DNA of 64,000 nt from Paraburkholderia tuberum STM678 (GCF_902833905.1 NZ_CADFGP010000012.1:1-64000); one strand, 5' to 3'; numbered from the stretch's first letter, positions 1 through 9,484 are shown. The notes: generated by a model not told the origin, from the letters alone. Numbers and translations are program-made.

Positions 1-99
1 CATCGTATCAATCCCTGGATCAGCCCCCTCCCTTTCTCTTCAAGCACTTACCCGCGTCTTCTCCTCCATGTAGGCTTAAGTAAGTGCCATTCGCTCTAA

Positions 100-1309
100 G
101 GAAACACTGATTTATCAGGCTCGGCCGTCATCGCTGACGTGTTCGAGTACGTTATAGAAGGAAGCTCACGGAACGGACCAATAGTGATGAAGCGGCAGAT
201 CAGCTTTGCAGAAGCGGAGAGTGCGGGCAAGAAACGGGTGACCAGGCGCCAGCGCTTCCTGACAGAGATGGAGAGGGTCGTACCGTGGCCGCGGTTGCTG
301 TCGGCGATCGAGCCGTATTACCCGAAGGGTGAGCGTGGCCGTCCGCCGATTGGTCTGGAGCGCATGCTTCGAATCTACTTTCTGCAGCAGTGGTACGGCC
401 TGTCGGACGAAGGTCTGGAAGACGCGCTGTACGATAGCATTGCGATGCGCGCCTTCGCCGGCATCGATCTGGCCGTCGAGAACGCGCCGGATGCGACCAC
501 GCTGTTGAAGTTCCGCCGCCTGCTGGTCGAGCACGATCTGACGCGAAAGTTGTTCGACGAGATCGGCATCTCGCTGTGTGAGCGCGGACTGATGATGAAG
601 GAAGGCACGTTGGTCGACGCGACGATCATCGAAGCGCCGCCGTCGACCAAGAACGCGGAGAAGAGCCGAGACCCGGAGATGCATCAGACGAAGAAGGGCA
701 ACGAGTGGCACTTCGGGATGAAAGCCCACATCGGAGTCGACGCCGATTCGGGTCTGGTGCATAGCGTGGTCGGCACGTCCGCCAACGTGTCGGATGTCTC
801 GCAAGCCCACGCGCTGCTGCACGGGCACGAAGAGGAAGCGTTCGGCGACGCGGGCTACATCGGCGTAGACAAACGCGACGAAATGAAGGGCAAGTCGGTG
901 AAGTGGCGCGTGGCGGCCAAGCGCGGAAAGATCAAGGCGATGCAGGATGGTCCGCTGAAGGATCTGGTGATCGCGGTCGAGCGGACCAAGGCGCAAATTC
1001 GTGCTCGGGTCGAGCATCCGTTTCATATCGTCAAGAATCTGTTCCGTCATCGCAAGGTGCGCTACAAGGGGCTGGCCAAGAACACGGCGCAACTGTTCAG
1101 CCTGTTCGCCTTGGCGAACCTGGTAATCGCCCGAAACCGGTTGCGGTCAGTTCACGGGAGTAGTCCGTCATGTGCATGAAAAATGCGAGGAGGGGGCCCC
1201 GAATCCGGGCAAACTCCGCCTCGCTTGCGACCGAATTCCTTCGACATTCTGATAATTGCAAGCTGACTCGTCGGCAACGCCGGCGACGAGCTTATTGATC
1301 AGTGTTTCC
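100..1309 (+). mobile_element. Complete IS5-family insertion sequence, 1210 bp
   Basis: The ends are 12-bp perfect inverted repeats, GGAAACACTGAT at 100-111 and its complement at 1298-1309. The similarity resumes a few bases further in, with GCTCG on both sides. The tetranucleotide CTAA lies immediately outside both ends (96-99 and 1310-1313), a target duplication that fits the YTAR preference of the IS5 group. The element carries one full-length DDE transposase and looks intact. Its right end is 32 bp before the GTG start of the efflux gene at 1342, so it separates that gene from its original upstream DNA. Confidence 0.93.
187..1179 (+). CDS. IS5-family DDE transposase
   Basis: Transposase of the surrounding insertion sequence, about 330 residues, the usual length for the IS5 group. 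The N-terminal half has the DUF772-type region (Arg-Pro-Pro-Ile-Gly then Leu-Gln-Gln-Trp-Tyr). The catalytic triad is visible as Asp at about residue 144 (VDATIIEAP), Asp at about 221 (GDAGYIG) and Glu at about 276 (RVEHPFH). I chose the ATG at 187 because MKRQISFAEAE is the typical family N-terminus; an in-frame start at 139 would add 16 residues. No frameshift or internal stop is present, so the element may still be mobile. Confidence 0.93.
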   Translation: MKRQISFAEAESAGKKRVTRRQRFLTEMERVVPWPRLLSAIEPYYPKGERGRPPIGLERMLRIYFLQQWYGLSDEGLEDALYDSIAMRAFAGIDLAVENAPDATTLLKFRRLLVEHDLTRKLFDEIGISLCERGLMMKEGTLVDATIIEAPPSTKNAEKSRDPEMHQTKKGNEWHFGMKAHIGVDADSGLVHSVVGTSANVSDVSQAHALLHGHEEEAFGDAGYIGVDKRDEMKGKSVKWRVAAKRGKIKAMQDGPLKDLVIAVERTKAQIRARVEHPFHIVKNLFRHRKVRYKGLAKNTAQLFSLFALANLVIARNRLRSVHGSSPSCA

Positions 1310-1341
1310 CTAAGTCTTCATCGACCAGCACGGGAGCGAAC

Positions 1342-2982
1342 GTGGCCGACCCTGATCATCCTGGTAGCAAGCCGAGGACGGCGCACATCATCGCCGCGCA
1401 GGCGAGCCCGTGCGACGAGCTCGTCATCCGCACGCAGCCCGTCACGACCGGCCGCCCGTGCCAGCGCAAGCGCCTCGCGCTGGCCGCGACGATCGGTGGT
1501 TCGAGCATGGCGTTCATCGATGGCTCCGTCGTCAACGTCGCGCTGCCGGCCATTCAGAGCGAACTCGGCGCGAGCGTCGCGGCGATGCAGTGGGTCGTCA
1601 ACGCGTATCTGCTGTTTCTCGGCTCCCTCGTGCTGGTCGGCGGATCGATGGGCGACAAGCTCGGCCGGCGCACGGTGTTCATCGCGGGCGTCGCGCTTTT
1701 CACGCTGGCGTCGGCCGCTTGCGGGTTTGCACCGAATACGTTTGCGCTGGTCGCCGCGCGCGCGGTTCAAGGCATCGGCGCGTCACTGCTGGTACCCAGC
1801 AGTCTCGCGATCATCGGCGCGGTGTTCGACGACGCAGCGCGCGGACGGGCAATCGGCACCTGGGCGGGCGTCGGCGCGATCACGTCGGCCGTGGGGCCGG
1901 TGGCGGGCGGCTGGCTCGTCGACGCGTGGTCGTGGCGCGCGATCTTCTTCCTGAACGTCCCGCTCGCGGCGCTGACGATCGCGCTCGCCATATCGGCGGT
2001 GCCCAACAGCCACGGGGCCGATGCACCTGGACAGCTCGACTGGCCCGGCGCACTGAGCGCAGCCACGGGCCTCGCCGCGCTGACGTTCGGCCTGACCGAA
2101 GCATCGGCGCGTGGCTTCGCGCATCCGCTCGTATTCTGTGCGATTGGCGCCGGCGTGCTGATGCTCGCCGCATTCGTGACCATTGAGGCGCGCAGCCCCA
2201 ACCCGATGATGCCGCTCGACCTGTTTCGCTCGCGCGACTTCGCCGGCGCCAACCTCGTCACACTGCTGCTTTACTTCGGCCTTGGCGGCACGTTCTTTTT
2301 CCTGCCGTTCACGTTGATCCGCGCGCATGGCTACACCGCGACCGAAGCGGGAGCGGCGCTGTTGCCGGTGCCTTTTATCATCGGTTTGCTATCGCGCTTC
2401 ACTGGCGGTCTGACTAGCCGCTTCGGGTCGCGCACGCTGCTGACCGTTGGCCCGGGCGTCGCCGGCGTCGGGTTCACGTTGCTGGGGCTGCCGTTCGTGC
2501 GCGGCAGCTATTGGGCTGAATTCTTCCCTGCGCTCGTCGTGCTCGGGCTCGGCATGACGATCACCGTCGCGCCGCTTACCACGACCGTGATGGGCGCGGT
2601 GCCGAGCGACCGCACAGGCGTGGCGTCCGGCATCAATAACGCCGTTGCGCGCGTGGCGGGCCTGCTGGCGATTGCGGTGCTCGGCATCGTATTCGTGTGG
2701 TCGCACCACGCGGTGCTATCGGCGCGCCTCGACGAACTGCATGTGCCGCAAGATACGCGCCAGATCGGGCAATTGCTGGCGCCGCTCGAGCAAGCGGGAG
2801 GGGCGGCGGGCGACTCGCATACGCCGCGCGAGACATCTGTGGCGCGCGCGCAAGCCGATGCGATGACCGACGCGCTGCGGGCCGTCGCGCTCGTCTGCGC
2901 CGCGTGTGCGTTCGCCGGAGCGGGGCTTGCGGTGGCCACCATCCAGCCGCTGAAACGGCCGGCGGTGGCGCGCCCGGAGTGA
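1342..2982 (+). CDS. DHA2-family MFS multidrug efflux transporter (EmrB/QacA type)
   Basis: Predicted 14-helix proton-drug antiporter of the inner membrane, 546 residues. It has a long polar N-terminus of about 50 residues. Motif A (GDKLGRR) follows the second helix and the antiporter motif C (GPVAGGWL) lies in the fifth helix, both typical of the EmrB/QacA family. The start is a GTG with GGGAG five bases upstream. No HlyD-type partner is adjacent, so it probably works alone. Substrate cannot be read from sequence. The IS5 element ends 32 bp before the start codon, so any native promoter further upstream has been displaced and expression may depend on the element. Confidence 0.88.
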   Translation: MADPDHPGSKPRTAHIIAAQASPCDELVIRTQPVTTGRPCQRKRLALAATIGGSSMAFIDGSVVNVALPAIQSELGASVAAMQWVVNAYLLFLGSLVLVGGSMGDKLGRRTVFIAGVALFTLASAACGFAPNTFALVAARAVQGIGASLLVPSSLAIIGAVFDDAARGRAIGTWAGVGAITSAVGPVAGGWLVDAWSWRAIFFLNVPLAALTIALAISAVPNSHGADAPGQLDWPGALSAATGLAALTFGLTEASARGFAHPLVFCAIGAGVLMLAAFVTIEARSPNPMMPLDLFRSRDFAGANLVTLLLYFGLGGTFFFLPFTLIRAHGYTATEAGAALLPVPFIIGLLSRFTGGLTSRFGSRTLLTVGPGVAGVGFTLLGLPFVRGSYWAEFFPALVVLGLGMTITVAPLTTTVMGAVPSDRTGVASGINNAVARVAGLLAIAVLGIVFVWSHHAVLSARLDELHVPQDTRQIGQLLAPLEQAGGAAGDSHTPRETSVARAQADAMTDALRAVALVCAACAFAGAGLAVATIQPLKRPAVARPE

Positions 2983-2992
2983 GATACGAAAC

Positions 2993-3385
2993 TCAGTGGT
3001 GAACAGGCCGCGCCGGGGACCCCGTCGGCCGGATCACCGCGGCCGCTCGCGCCTCGATTCTTGCCGCCGACGAAGTCGGCTGATGTGGCGCGCTGTCGTA
3101 CCCGTTCATTTGTTCATCGACGACGAAATCCGCGACTCTCATCGCGTCCATCGAGTTGCCGTCCACGTCGTTCCACTCGCGAATCGCGCGATTGACCTTG
3201 GTTAGTGCGGTGACAGCAAGCAGTATGGCGTCGGTCTCGGTGATCTTGCCTTCGAGATCATCTACGAGGTAGTCCGCAACACGTAGAGCCGCGCCGATCA
3301 GATTACTGTCGTCGCTCAAGTCCGTCAGTACCGCATGAACCACTGCGAGGCAAGCATCTTTGCGTGCAAGTGCGATGTCTGTCAT
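2993..3385 (-). CDS. Hypothetical protein, about 130 residues
   Basis: I do not recognise a family. The start MTDIALARKDACLAVVHAV is chosen because GGAG lies six bases upstream; the frame continues further upstream without support. The N-terminal 90 residues look all-helical and acidic, with two similar segments reading VADYLVDDLEG and VADFVVDEQMNG, suggesting an internal duplication. The C-terminal 30 residues are Ala/Pro/Arg-rich and probably disordered. It is convergent with the efflux gene, with 10 bp between the two stops. No signal peptide or membrane segment is visible. Confidence 0.6.
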   Translation of the reverse strand: MTDIALARKDACLAVVHAVLTDLSDDSNLIGAALRVADYLVDDLEGKITETDAILLAVTALTKVNRAIREWNDVDGNSMDAMRVADFVVDEQMNGYDSAPHQPTSSAARIEARAAAVIRPTGSPARPVHH

Positions 3386-3478
3386 GAGGTTCTCCATAGT
3401 CCAGGTGCAAACACAATTTATTCCGGGTGCTCCCTGCATGTCGAATGCGCCCACCGCGAAGCCGCCACCGCGTTGCCT

Positions 3479-4486
3479 TTACCAGCGCTGATGGACGTGC
3501 GGCGCGATATGGCGCTGATAGACATCCCGGACCCGTTGCATTACCTCGTCGGACAGCGGCGCGAGGCTCGCGGCCGAGGCGTTCGACGCCGCCTGGGCCG
3601 CGTTTTTACTGCCCGGGATGATGACGGAGACGGCATCCTCCATCAGGATCCAGCGCAGAGCGAGCTGCGCCATGGAGGCGTTCGCGGGTACCAGGCCGCG
3701 CAGTTCATCGACCGCTTGCAACGCGACGTCGTAGGGCACGCCGGAGAACGTTTCGCCGACGTCGAACGCCTCGCCATGCCGATTGAATGCACGATGGTCG
3801 TCTGATGCAAAAGTCGAATCGGCGGACATCTTGCCCGTGAGCATGCCGCTGGCCAGAGGCACTCGCGCGATGACCGCAACGTCTTTCTTTTGCGCTTGCC
3901 TGAAGAACAGATTGGATGGACGCTGACGGAACATGTTGTAGATGATCTGCACCGAAACCACGTTCGGATATTCGATCGCCTTCAGCGCTTCTTCCACCTT
4001 TTCGACCGACACGCCGTAGTAGCGGATCTTGCCGGCGACGACGAAGTCGTCCATTGCGTCGAACACCTCGGGACGGTAGTAAACCTCCGTCGGCGGGCAA
4101 TGCAGCTGGACCAGGTCGAGCGTGTCGACGCCGAGATTCGAGCGACTCCGGTCGATGAAAGCTTCGAGCTCGCGCTTGTTCAGATAGCCGCCGGTCACAT
4201 GCGGGTCGAGTCGGCGCCCGAGCTTGGTGGCGACAATCGGACGTTCGCCGCCTCGTTGCCGCAGCACGTCGCGGATGATCCGTTCGGAGCGACCATCGCC
4301 GTAGACATCGGCCGTATCGATGAACGTGACACCGTTGTCGAGCGCGGCATTTAGCGCGGCCTTGGCGTCATCTTCCGCAACACTGCCCCACGAGCCGCCG
4401 ATCGCCCATGCCCCAAAACCGATTTCCGACACATTCCAACCGGTACGACCAAATTTTCTCGTCGAAAGCGTCATTTCGATGCTCAT
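3479..4486 (-). CDS. Aldo/keto reductase
   Basis: Cytosolic NADPH-dependent aldehyde/ketone reductase of the AKR superfamily with a TIM-barrel fold. The tetrad is visible: Asp57 and Tyr62 (FIDTADVYGDG), Lys88 (VATKLG) and His129 (VQLHCPP). The C-terminal part carries the family segment ending in IIPGSKN that contacts the cofactor phosphate. The length of about 335 residues is normal. Two starts are possible, ATG at 4486 or 4474 (MTLSTRKFGRTG); AGAGG lies just upstream of the first and neither spacing is ideal. It is divergent from the cysteine-hydrolase-like gene at 4708. The substrate is unknown. Confidence 0.88.
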   Translation of the reverse strand: MSIEMTLSTRKFGRTGWNVSEIGFGAWAIGGSWGSVAEDDAKAALNAALDNGVTFIDTADVYGDGRSERIIRDVLRQRGGERPIVATKLGRRLDPHVTGGYLNKRELEAFIDRSRSNLGVDTLDLVQLHCPPTEVYYRPEVFDAMDDFVVAGKIRYYGVSVEKVEEALKAIEYPNVVSVQIIYNMFRQRPSNLFFRQAQKKDVAVIARVPLASGMLTGKMSADSTFASDDHRAFNRHGEAFDVGETFSGVPYDVALQAVDELRGLVPANASMAQLALRWILMEDAVSVIIPGSKNAAQAASNASAASLAPLSDEVMQRVRDVYQRHIAPHVHQRW

Positions 4487-4707
4487 CCTCTGTTTTGTTG
4501 CGAAGTTGCGTCGCAGGGGGTTCATGACCCTTGCGGGAGCGCCGGCGGCCTTTGTAGATAGTGTAGCAAGCGGGCAGGGCCGTTGAAGTAGGGTATGCGT
4601 CCGGGCGGAATCGATGATCACCCGCGCGATGCGATGAAGTATGATTTCCACGGCATCGAAGCGGCCGCTCCGACAACAGGACGTGAAACCCGGATGAAGG
4701 AGGCGTA

Positions 4708-5340
4708 ATGACAACCAACGCAGGTTCTGACGGCACCGCGAACGACGGGCTCGGCGTCACGCGCACGAGTGCACGGATTCCGGCCATCGCACCATCGCGA
4801 ACCGCGCTTGTCGTCATGCACTACCAGACCGACATTCTCGGACTCTTTCCGTCGGTCGCGCCCGCCTTGCTCGCCAATACGCGCAGCTTATGCGACGCGG
4901 CCCGGGCCAAAGGCGTCAGCGTCTATTTCGCCAACCTCAGGTTCAGTCCGGGCTATCCGGAAGTCAGCCCGTTGAACAGGAACGGGCAGGGAATCAAAAG
5001 TCTTGGCCTCTTCCTCGCAGACCGGATCGCGCCAGAGTTGGGCCAGCAGGCCAACGAACCGCTCGTCATCGCGCATCGTGCGAGCGTGTTCTTCGGCACC
5101 GATCTGGAGGCGAAGCTTTCGGAGCAAGGTATCGATTCGCTGATCATGGTCGGCATCGCGTCGACCGGCGTCGTGCTCTCCTCGGTCGCGTACGCCAGCG
5201 ACGCGGACTTCCGCCTATATACGGTGAAGGATTGCTGTTACGACCCGGATCAGGTGGTCCACGAGCATCTGTTTTCTACCGCGTTCGATTCACGCACAAC
5301 GGTGCTGTCACTGGCGGACGCGTTACTGCTGCTCGCGTAG
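4708..5340 (+). CDS. Isochorismatase-like cysteine hydrolase, catalytic residues not conserved
   Basis: An alpha/beta isochorismatase-fold protein of 210 residues with an excellent Shine-Dalgarno (AAGGAGG, four bases before the ATG). The fold is clear from LVVMHYQTDI near residues 34-43, FFGTDLEAKL near 128-137 and VGIASTGVVLSS near 148-159. Family enzymes use an Asp-Lys-Cys triad. Here the Asp position is His38, no Lys is present around residues 121-125 (AHRAS), and the Cys position is Val155. It therefore either belongs to a Cys-less subgroup with another activity or is non-catalytic. The first 30 residues are a low-complexity extension. Confidence 0.8.
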   Translation: MTTNAGSDGTANDGLGVTRTSARIPAIAPSRTALVVMHYQTDILGLFPSVAPALLANTRSLCDAARAKGVSVYFANLRFSPGYPEVSPLNRNGQGIKSLGLFLADRIAPELGQQANEPLVIAHRASVFFGTDLEAKLSEQGIDSLIMVGIASTGVVLSSVAYASDADFRLYTVKDCCYDPDQVVHEHLFSTAFDSRTTVLSLADALLLLA

Positions 5341-5553
5341 ACCAATATCGCCAGCTCGATTACGTCTTTCCCCGGCGTTCCGTTGGTTTCGCTACGAACA
5401 AACCCCGCTATCGCACCAGCGCTTTCGGGCCGCCCGGCGTGACCGCGTAACCGTCGGTGCATGCCGTATTCGGCGATCACGATGAGTTACTCGCCACATC
5501 GGCATATGATTTGCTGGCTGATACTGGAAGAGAAACCAACCGGATGACAAAAC

Positions 5554-6066
5554 GTGGCGTCGAAAACAACGGGCATCGCCCCGCTCCAGATGTTCGAAAG
5601 CGTCGTCATCCGGTTATACGACGGCGGCGTCCTGTCGCCGGCCGTGCTCGAACGTGTGATCGGCGCCTTCGCGCAAGCGGATGTCGACTGGCATGACACG
5701 GTGGAGGGCCGCTCCGTCGACGGTCGTTCACTGCACGAAATCGTCGCGCTGACGATGCTGCCGGGACAACCTGTCCGATCGGCATCGGCATCGTTCATGA
5801 CCGTGATCGAACACATCGCGGGCGTCGCGCCGGATACGGACGAGAAAGCAGCGCAGCCAAAAACCGCGCGACGCAAAAAAACCGCGCCGCCCGTGGATGA
5901 AACGGACGCGGAGTCGGAGTCCGAATCGCAAGAACTGCTTGCGCAATTGTCGGGCGACGGACGATCCAGCAAGCGCCGCCGCGCGACCGAACAGGATCGG
6001 CCGGCGGGTTCGCGCGGCTATAACCCGTTCGTCAACGCACGGCCTCCGCGTTCGAAGAAGCCGTGA
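5554..6066 (+). CDS. Hypothetical protein with disordered basic C-terminal tail
   Basis: No family recognised. A compact N-terminal region (residues 1-90) is followed by a charged tail with runs of Lys/Arg (ARRKKTAP, SKRRRATEQDR), an acidic Ser/Glu stretch (DAESESESQE) and a Pro/Lys end. Such a tail suggests nucleic-acid or partner binding, but that is inference. The start is uncertain: a GTG at 5554 is used because no ATG with a ribosome-binding site is in frame; Met13 (5590) is an alternative. It stands alone between the cysteine-hydrolase-like gene and the AraC regulator. Confidence 0.55.
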   Translation: MASKTTGIAPLQMFESVVIRLYDGGVLSPAVLERVIGAFAQADVDWHDTVEGRSVDGRSLHEIVALTMLPGQPVRSASASFMTVIEHIAGVAPDTDEKAAQPKTARRKKTAPPVDETDAESESESQELLAQLSGDGRSSKRRRATEQDRPAGSRGYNPFVNARPPRSKKP

Positions 6067-6247
6067 CGCTGGTTGCCTTCGTCGACAGGAACGGTCGTTG
6101 GCATCGTCGTTCTGGTCGGCGACGAGCGGGGTGAGTTGCGCTGACATCGTGAGGACGTTTCGCCGACGGGGGCGTTGGCGCAACCCGATTCCCCCTGCCG
6201 TACACTATCCGCTGGCCGCATCGCCCGCTGCCCGCCAGCTCCAACCC

Positions 6248-7093
6248 ATGCCCACTCCACTCAGTCCCGCCAACTGGCTAATCGCCCGCCGCGATGCCGA
6301 AACCGGCATCGAGAGCCTGCGCGCGCATTTCGGCGGCCACGCCTACGATCCGCACGATCACGACGACATGTTGATCGGCTATACCGAGCAGGGCGTGCAA
6401 CGCTTCCAGTGTCATCGGTCGTTGCACACGAGCGTGCCGGGCCGCGCGATCCTGATCGAGCCCGGCGCGCTGCACGACGGTCACGCGCCAGAGGCGGCCG
6501 GCTTCACCTACGCGATGCTGTATCTGCCGCAAGCCTGGGTCGAGCGCGCGGCGCGGCGGCTCGATCTGCCGGGACTGGCCGGCGTCGAGGCGGCGTTCGG
6601 CCATACGCTGGTCGACGACCGTGCGCTCATCGATGCGATCGGTCAGGCCTTCGCCGCGATCTACGGCAACGAGGGCCGGCTCGCGCGCGACCAGACGCTC
6701 GATCGTCTGCTGCTGCAACTCGGCGCCCAGCTGCGCGATGCGCCGCTGACCGGCGACCCCGCCGCGTCACCTGCGATCACGCGGGTGCGCGATCTGTTGC
6801 ACGAACACATGGACGGAAATCTCGGGCTCGACGAACTCGCCGAAGTTGCCGGCATCGACCGGTTCAGGTTGACACGTCTGTTTCAGCGCGCGTTCGGCAC
6901 CTCGCCGCACGCGTATCTGGTGCGCTTGCGCCTGCGCGCCGCGCGGCGCCTGCTCGCGACCGGCCGCGCGCCCGCGCAGGTCGCCGCCGAAGTCGGCTTC
7001 GCGGATCAGAGCCATCTCGGCCGCTGGTTTCGTCGGGCGTACCGCATGACGCCGGCGGCGTACCGGCAGATGTGCACAAACGTTCCAGACTGA
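6248..7093 (+). CDS. AraC-family transcriptional regulator
   Basis: 281-residue regulator with an N-terminal AraC-type sensing cupin (residues 1-150, with HDHDDMLIGYTEQG and PGALHDG) and a C-terminal double helix-turn-helix (about 185-275, including DELAEVAGIDRFRLTRLFQRAFG and GFADQSHLGRWFRR). The ATG at 6248 is chosen because MPTPLSPANWLIARRD is a normal beginning for the sensing domain; the open frame extends 117 codons further upstream without support. It precedes a DUF2000 gene by 44 bp on the same strand, so the two may form one unit. The effector is unknown. Confidence 0.87.
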   Translation: MPTPLSPANWLIARRDAETGIESLRAHFGGHAYDPHDHDDMLIGYTEQGVQRFQCHRSLHTSVPGRAILIEPGALHDGHAPEAAGFTYAMLYLPQAWVERAARRLDLPGLAGVEAAFGHTLVDDRALIDAIGQAFAAIYGNEGRLARDQTLDRLLLQLGAQLRDAPLTGDPAASPAITRVRDLLHEHMDGNLGLDELAEVAGIDRFRLTRLFQRAFGTSPHAYLVRLRLRAARRLLATGRAPAQVAAEVGFADQSHLGRWFRRAYRMTPAAYRQMCTNVPD

Positions 7094-7137
7094 TCGCGCG
7101 GCATCGTCGATCATGAGCGGCTCAACGAGGAGTCGTC

Positions 7138-7545
7138 ATGTTCGATACCAAAGTGGCGCTGATCGTGCGCAGCGATCTCGCGGTCTGGCAGAAGCTCAAT
7201 GTGGTCGCGTTTCTCGCGACCGGTGTCGCGGCCGCGGCGCCCGATGCGCTGGGCGAACCCTACGAGGATGCCGCCGGGCACCGCTACGGCCGCATGCTCG
7301 GCCAGCCGATGATGGTGTTCGCCGCCGACCGGTTCGGTCTGCAGGGCGCGCATCGGCAGGCGCTGTCGCGCGAGCTCGGAATCGTGCCGTATGTGCACGC
7401 GATGTTTTCGACGGGGCATGACGCGGCGAATCGCGCAGTCTTTCGCGCCGAGGACGCGGCGAATCTCGATCTCGTCGGTCTCGCACTGCACGGACCGAAG
7501 AAAGCCGTCGATAAGGCCGTGAAAGGTTTGGCCTTGCACGAATGA
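7138..7545 (+). CDS. DUF2000 family protein
   Basis: Small cytosolic protein of 135 residues matching the DUF2000 family, whose biochemical role is not established. Recognisable features are the opening MFDTKVALIVRSDLAVWQKLNVVAFLATG, the YGRMLGQPMMVF segment and the PYVHAMFSTGHD segment. The start has GAGGAG seven bases upstream. It follows an AraC-family regulator on the same strand, so it is probably the target or co-transcribed partner of that regulator. Confidence 0.82.
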   Translation: MFDTKVALIVRSDLAVWQKLNVVAFLATGVAAAAPDALGEPYEDAAGHRYGRMLGQPMMVFAADRFGLQGAHRQALSRELGIVPYVHAMFSTGHDAANRAVFRAEDAANLDLVGLALHGPKKAVDKAVKGLALHE

Positions 7546-8092
7546 GTCAACGAGTGCGCGAGCCGCTCGATTGTCGACGGTACTCGCGCCGAACTCTAAA
7601 AGAAAAACGTTTGCCGCGCCGGACGCGAATTGCGTTAAAAAAGGCTTATTCGGAGAATGCACGGGGCATATCCAAAGGGCATGGATCAGAAAGGTACAAG
7701 TAACGCACCCGCTCAATAGCGGATCGTGCCGCCATCGTGGCAATGCGATTGCAAGTCATTGTCGAGAAACGAATTGTCGGCGATTGCACCCGCGCGCTCG
7801 CCAACTCGTTTCAAATGGTTCTTTGCAAAAACGGCTTTCTACAGCACGGACATGCTCGCAAGAAATCCTTGCATATACGTTTCATCCTGAATTTGACTTC
7901 AGTCAGAATTGAACGTGTTGATGTTACACTGCAACCCGCTGGAGCCATTCTGGCAAAGGGCTTTGGTGTTTCCAGCTCAACTGTGGTTTGAAACGCGTCC
8001 ACGACTTGTCGCCGGTGTCGTGCGTGCGGCAGCCATTCACTGGACTTCTCCAACACCCTGCTGCGTTCCCGGATTCCTCAGGTACTAATACC
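7546..8092. other. Gene-free region upstream of the phc operon
   Basis: About 550 bases with no frame that looks like a real protein. It is A+T-richer than its surroundings (7580-7940), as expected for a regulated promoter region. A palindrome TGACT-TC-AGTCA lies at 7894-7905, and the leader of phcB begins within about 190 bp of it. TTGACT at 7893-7898 could be a -35 element but no good -10 follows at 17 bp. I see no terminator for the DUF2000 gene. Confidence 0.5.
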
Positions 8093-9484
8093 GTGTACTC
8101 TCAAACGCAAATCGACCCGGTGATCAGCTTCCGCAACTCGCAGCGCGAGCACGTGCGTGGGACGATCATTAACCTCCAGAGAAAGTCTTTGGTCATGGAG
8201 GTCTATAACCCCTATTCCATCGTGCAGGTCAGCGAGGTGTTAAGCGAGCTGAGCGTGCGCATGGGCACCAAGAATGCCTATCTCGGCAAGGCGGTGGTGG
8301 TGAGTCTGGTGAACACCGGTCTGACCGCGGTGGTTTCGCTGGCACTCATCGACGAATGGCGCGAGCTTAGCGTTCTGCCCAATGAAGCGAAATCGGTCGG
8401 CCGGGAAGCAGAACTCTTTATTAGCGACTGGGACGCGCGCTTCAATATCCGGCGCGACTATCAGATCGTCGTGAACGAGATGCGCGCATTCCTGTCGGAA
8501 GTGTCGCGCTGGGTCGAGCAGGTCGACCTGACCGAGAGCTTGCCGAAGACCGAAGAAGGCAGGCTGCGCGAGGACCTGTTCTACGAGCTCGCCACGCCGA
8601 TCATGCTCAAGATCAAGTTCTTCCTCGACCGCCTGGAGGAAGAGGCCGAGCGCGTCGACGCCGAGACCGCACCCGTGCATCGCACGTATGCGCAAGCGGC
8701 ACTGCATCCGTTGCTGCTGCGCGCGCCATTCGTCTACCGCACGTTCACCAAGCCGCTCGGCTATGCCGGCGACTACGAGATGGTCAACCAGATCCTCAGC
8801 GATCCGCAGCAGGGACCGACCACATACTTCCAGATCGTCAATACCGCGTTCCTGCACGCGGCGGTCGCGACTGCGCACCGCAACCGCATCACGCTGCTGA
8901 TCGACTTTCTGACGCGTCAGGCCGAAGCGGCGCGCGCTGCCGGCAGGCCGTTGCGCATCCTCAACGTCGGTTGCGGGCCCGCTTTCGAGATCCAGCGCTT
9001 CGTGCGCGAATATCCGCATCCGGAGCTGCTGTCGTTCGAGCTGGTCGACTTCAGCGAGGAAACGCTGGCGTTTACGAAGGACGCGATCGAAAGCTCGGCG
9101 AATGCCGCGGGCCATAAAGCCTCGGTGCAAATGGTGCATCAGTCGGTGCACGATCTGCTCAAGCGTAAAATTTCAACGGACCCCTCCGCGCGCGAATTCG
9201 ACGCGGTGTACTGCGCGGGTCTGTTCGACTATCTGTCGGACAAGGTCTGCGCGCGTCTCCTGAGTTACTTCGCCGCTCGCACGCGAGCTGGCGGCCAGTT
9301 GCTGGTCACCAACGTCCATTCGGCGAATCCGGAGAAGTACGGGATGGAGCATCTGCTCGAGTGGTATCTGATTTATCGGAACGAAAGCGGCATGAGCTCG
9401 CTGCTTCCCGCCAACTCCACTGACCAGAAGCTCTACGTCGACGAGACCGGGGTGAATGTGTTCGCGGAAGCCACGATCCTCTGA
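8093..9484 (+). CDS. phcB: PhcB-like SAM-dependent methyltransferase (quorum signal synthase) with N-terminal PilZ-like region
   Basis: First gene of a phcBSRQ-type operon. In Ralstonia, PhcB methylates a 3-hydroxy fatty acid to give the volatile signal 3-OH-PAME or 3-OH-MAME. The C-terminal half holds a Rossmann methyltransferase with motif I at about residue 290 (NVGCGPAFEIQRF), an acidic strand (LSFELVDFSEETL) and FDAVYCAGLFDYLSD. The N-terminal 100 residues, with basic positions in RNSQREHVRG, look like a PilZ-type beta-barrel, and the middle is helical. I use GTG at 8093 (YSQTQIDPVISF follows); an in-frame TTG at 7988 would add 35 residues. phcS begins 22 bp downstream. The product acyl chain cannot be inferred. 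Confidence 0.8.
   Translation: MYSQTQIDPVISFRNSQREHVRGTIINLQRKSLVMEVYNPYSIVQVSEVLSELSVRMGTKNAYLGKAVVVSLVNTGLTAVVSLALIDEWRELSVLPNEAKSVGREAELFISDWDARFNIRRDYQIVVNEMRAFLSEVSRWVEQVDLTESLPKTEEGRLREDLFYELATPIMLKIKFFLDRLEEEAERVDAETAPVHRTYAQAALHPLLLRAPFVYRTFTKPLGYAGDYEMVNQILSDPQQGPTTYFQIVNTAFLHAAVATAHRNRITLLIDFLTRQAEAARAAGRPLRILNVGCGPAFEIQRFVREYPHPELLSFELVDFSEETLAFTKDAIESSANAAGHKASVQMVHQSVHDLLKRKISTDPSAREFDAVYCAGLFDYLSDKVCARLLSYFAARTRAGGQLLVTNVHSANPEKYGMEHLLEWYLIYRNESGMSSLLPANSTDQKLYVDETGVNVFAEATIL

Noticed and set aside
44..87. Inverted repeat GCACTTAC/GTAAGTGC left of the IS element as a definite operator
   Set aside because: Only 8-bp arms with a 28-base spacer; no cognate regulator gene nearby. 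Mentioned only as a possibility.
166..1092. 308-codon minus-strand frame inside the IS5 element
   Set aside because: Antisense to the transposase; composition is typical of a shadow frame. Some IS families have a second gene, but no ribosome-binding site or motif supports this one.
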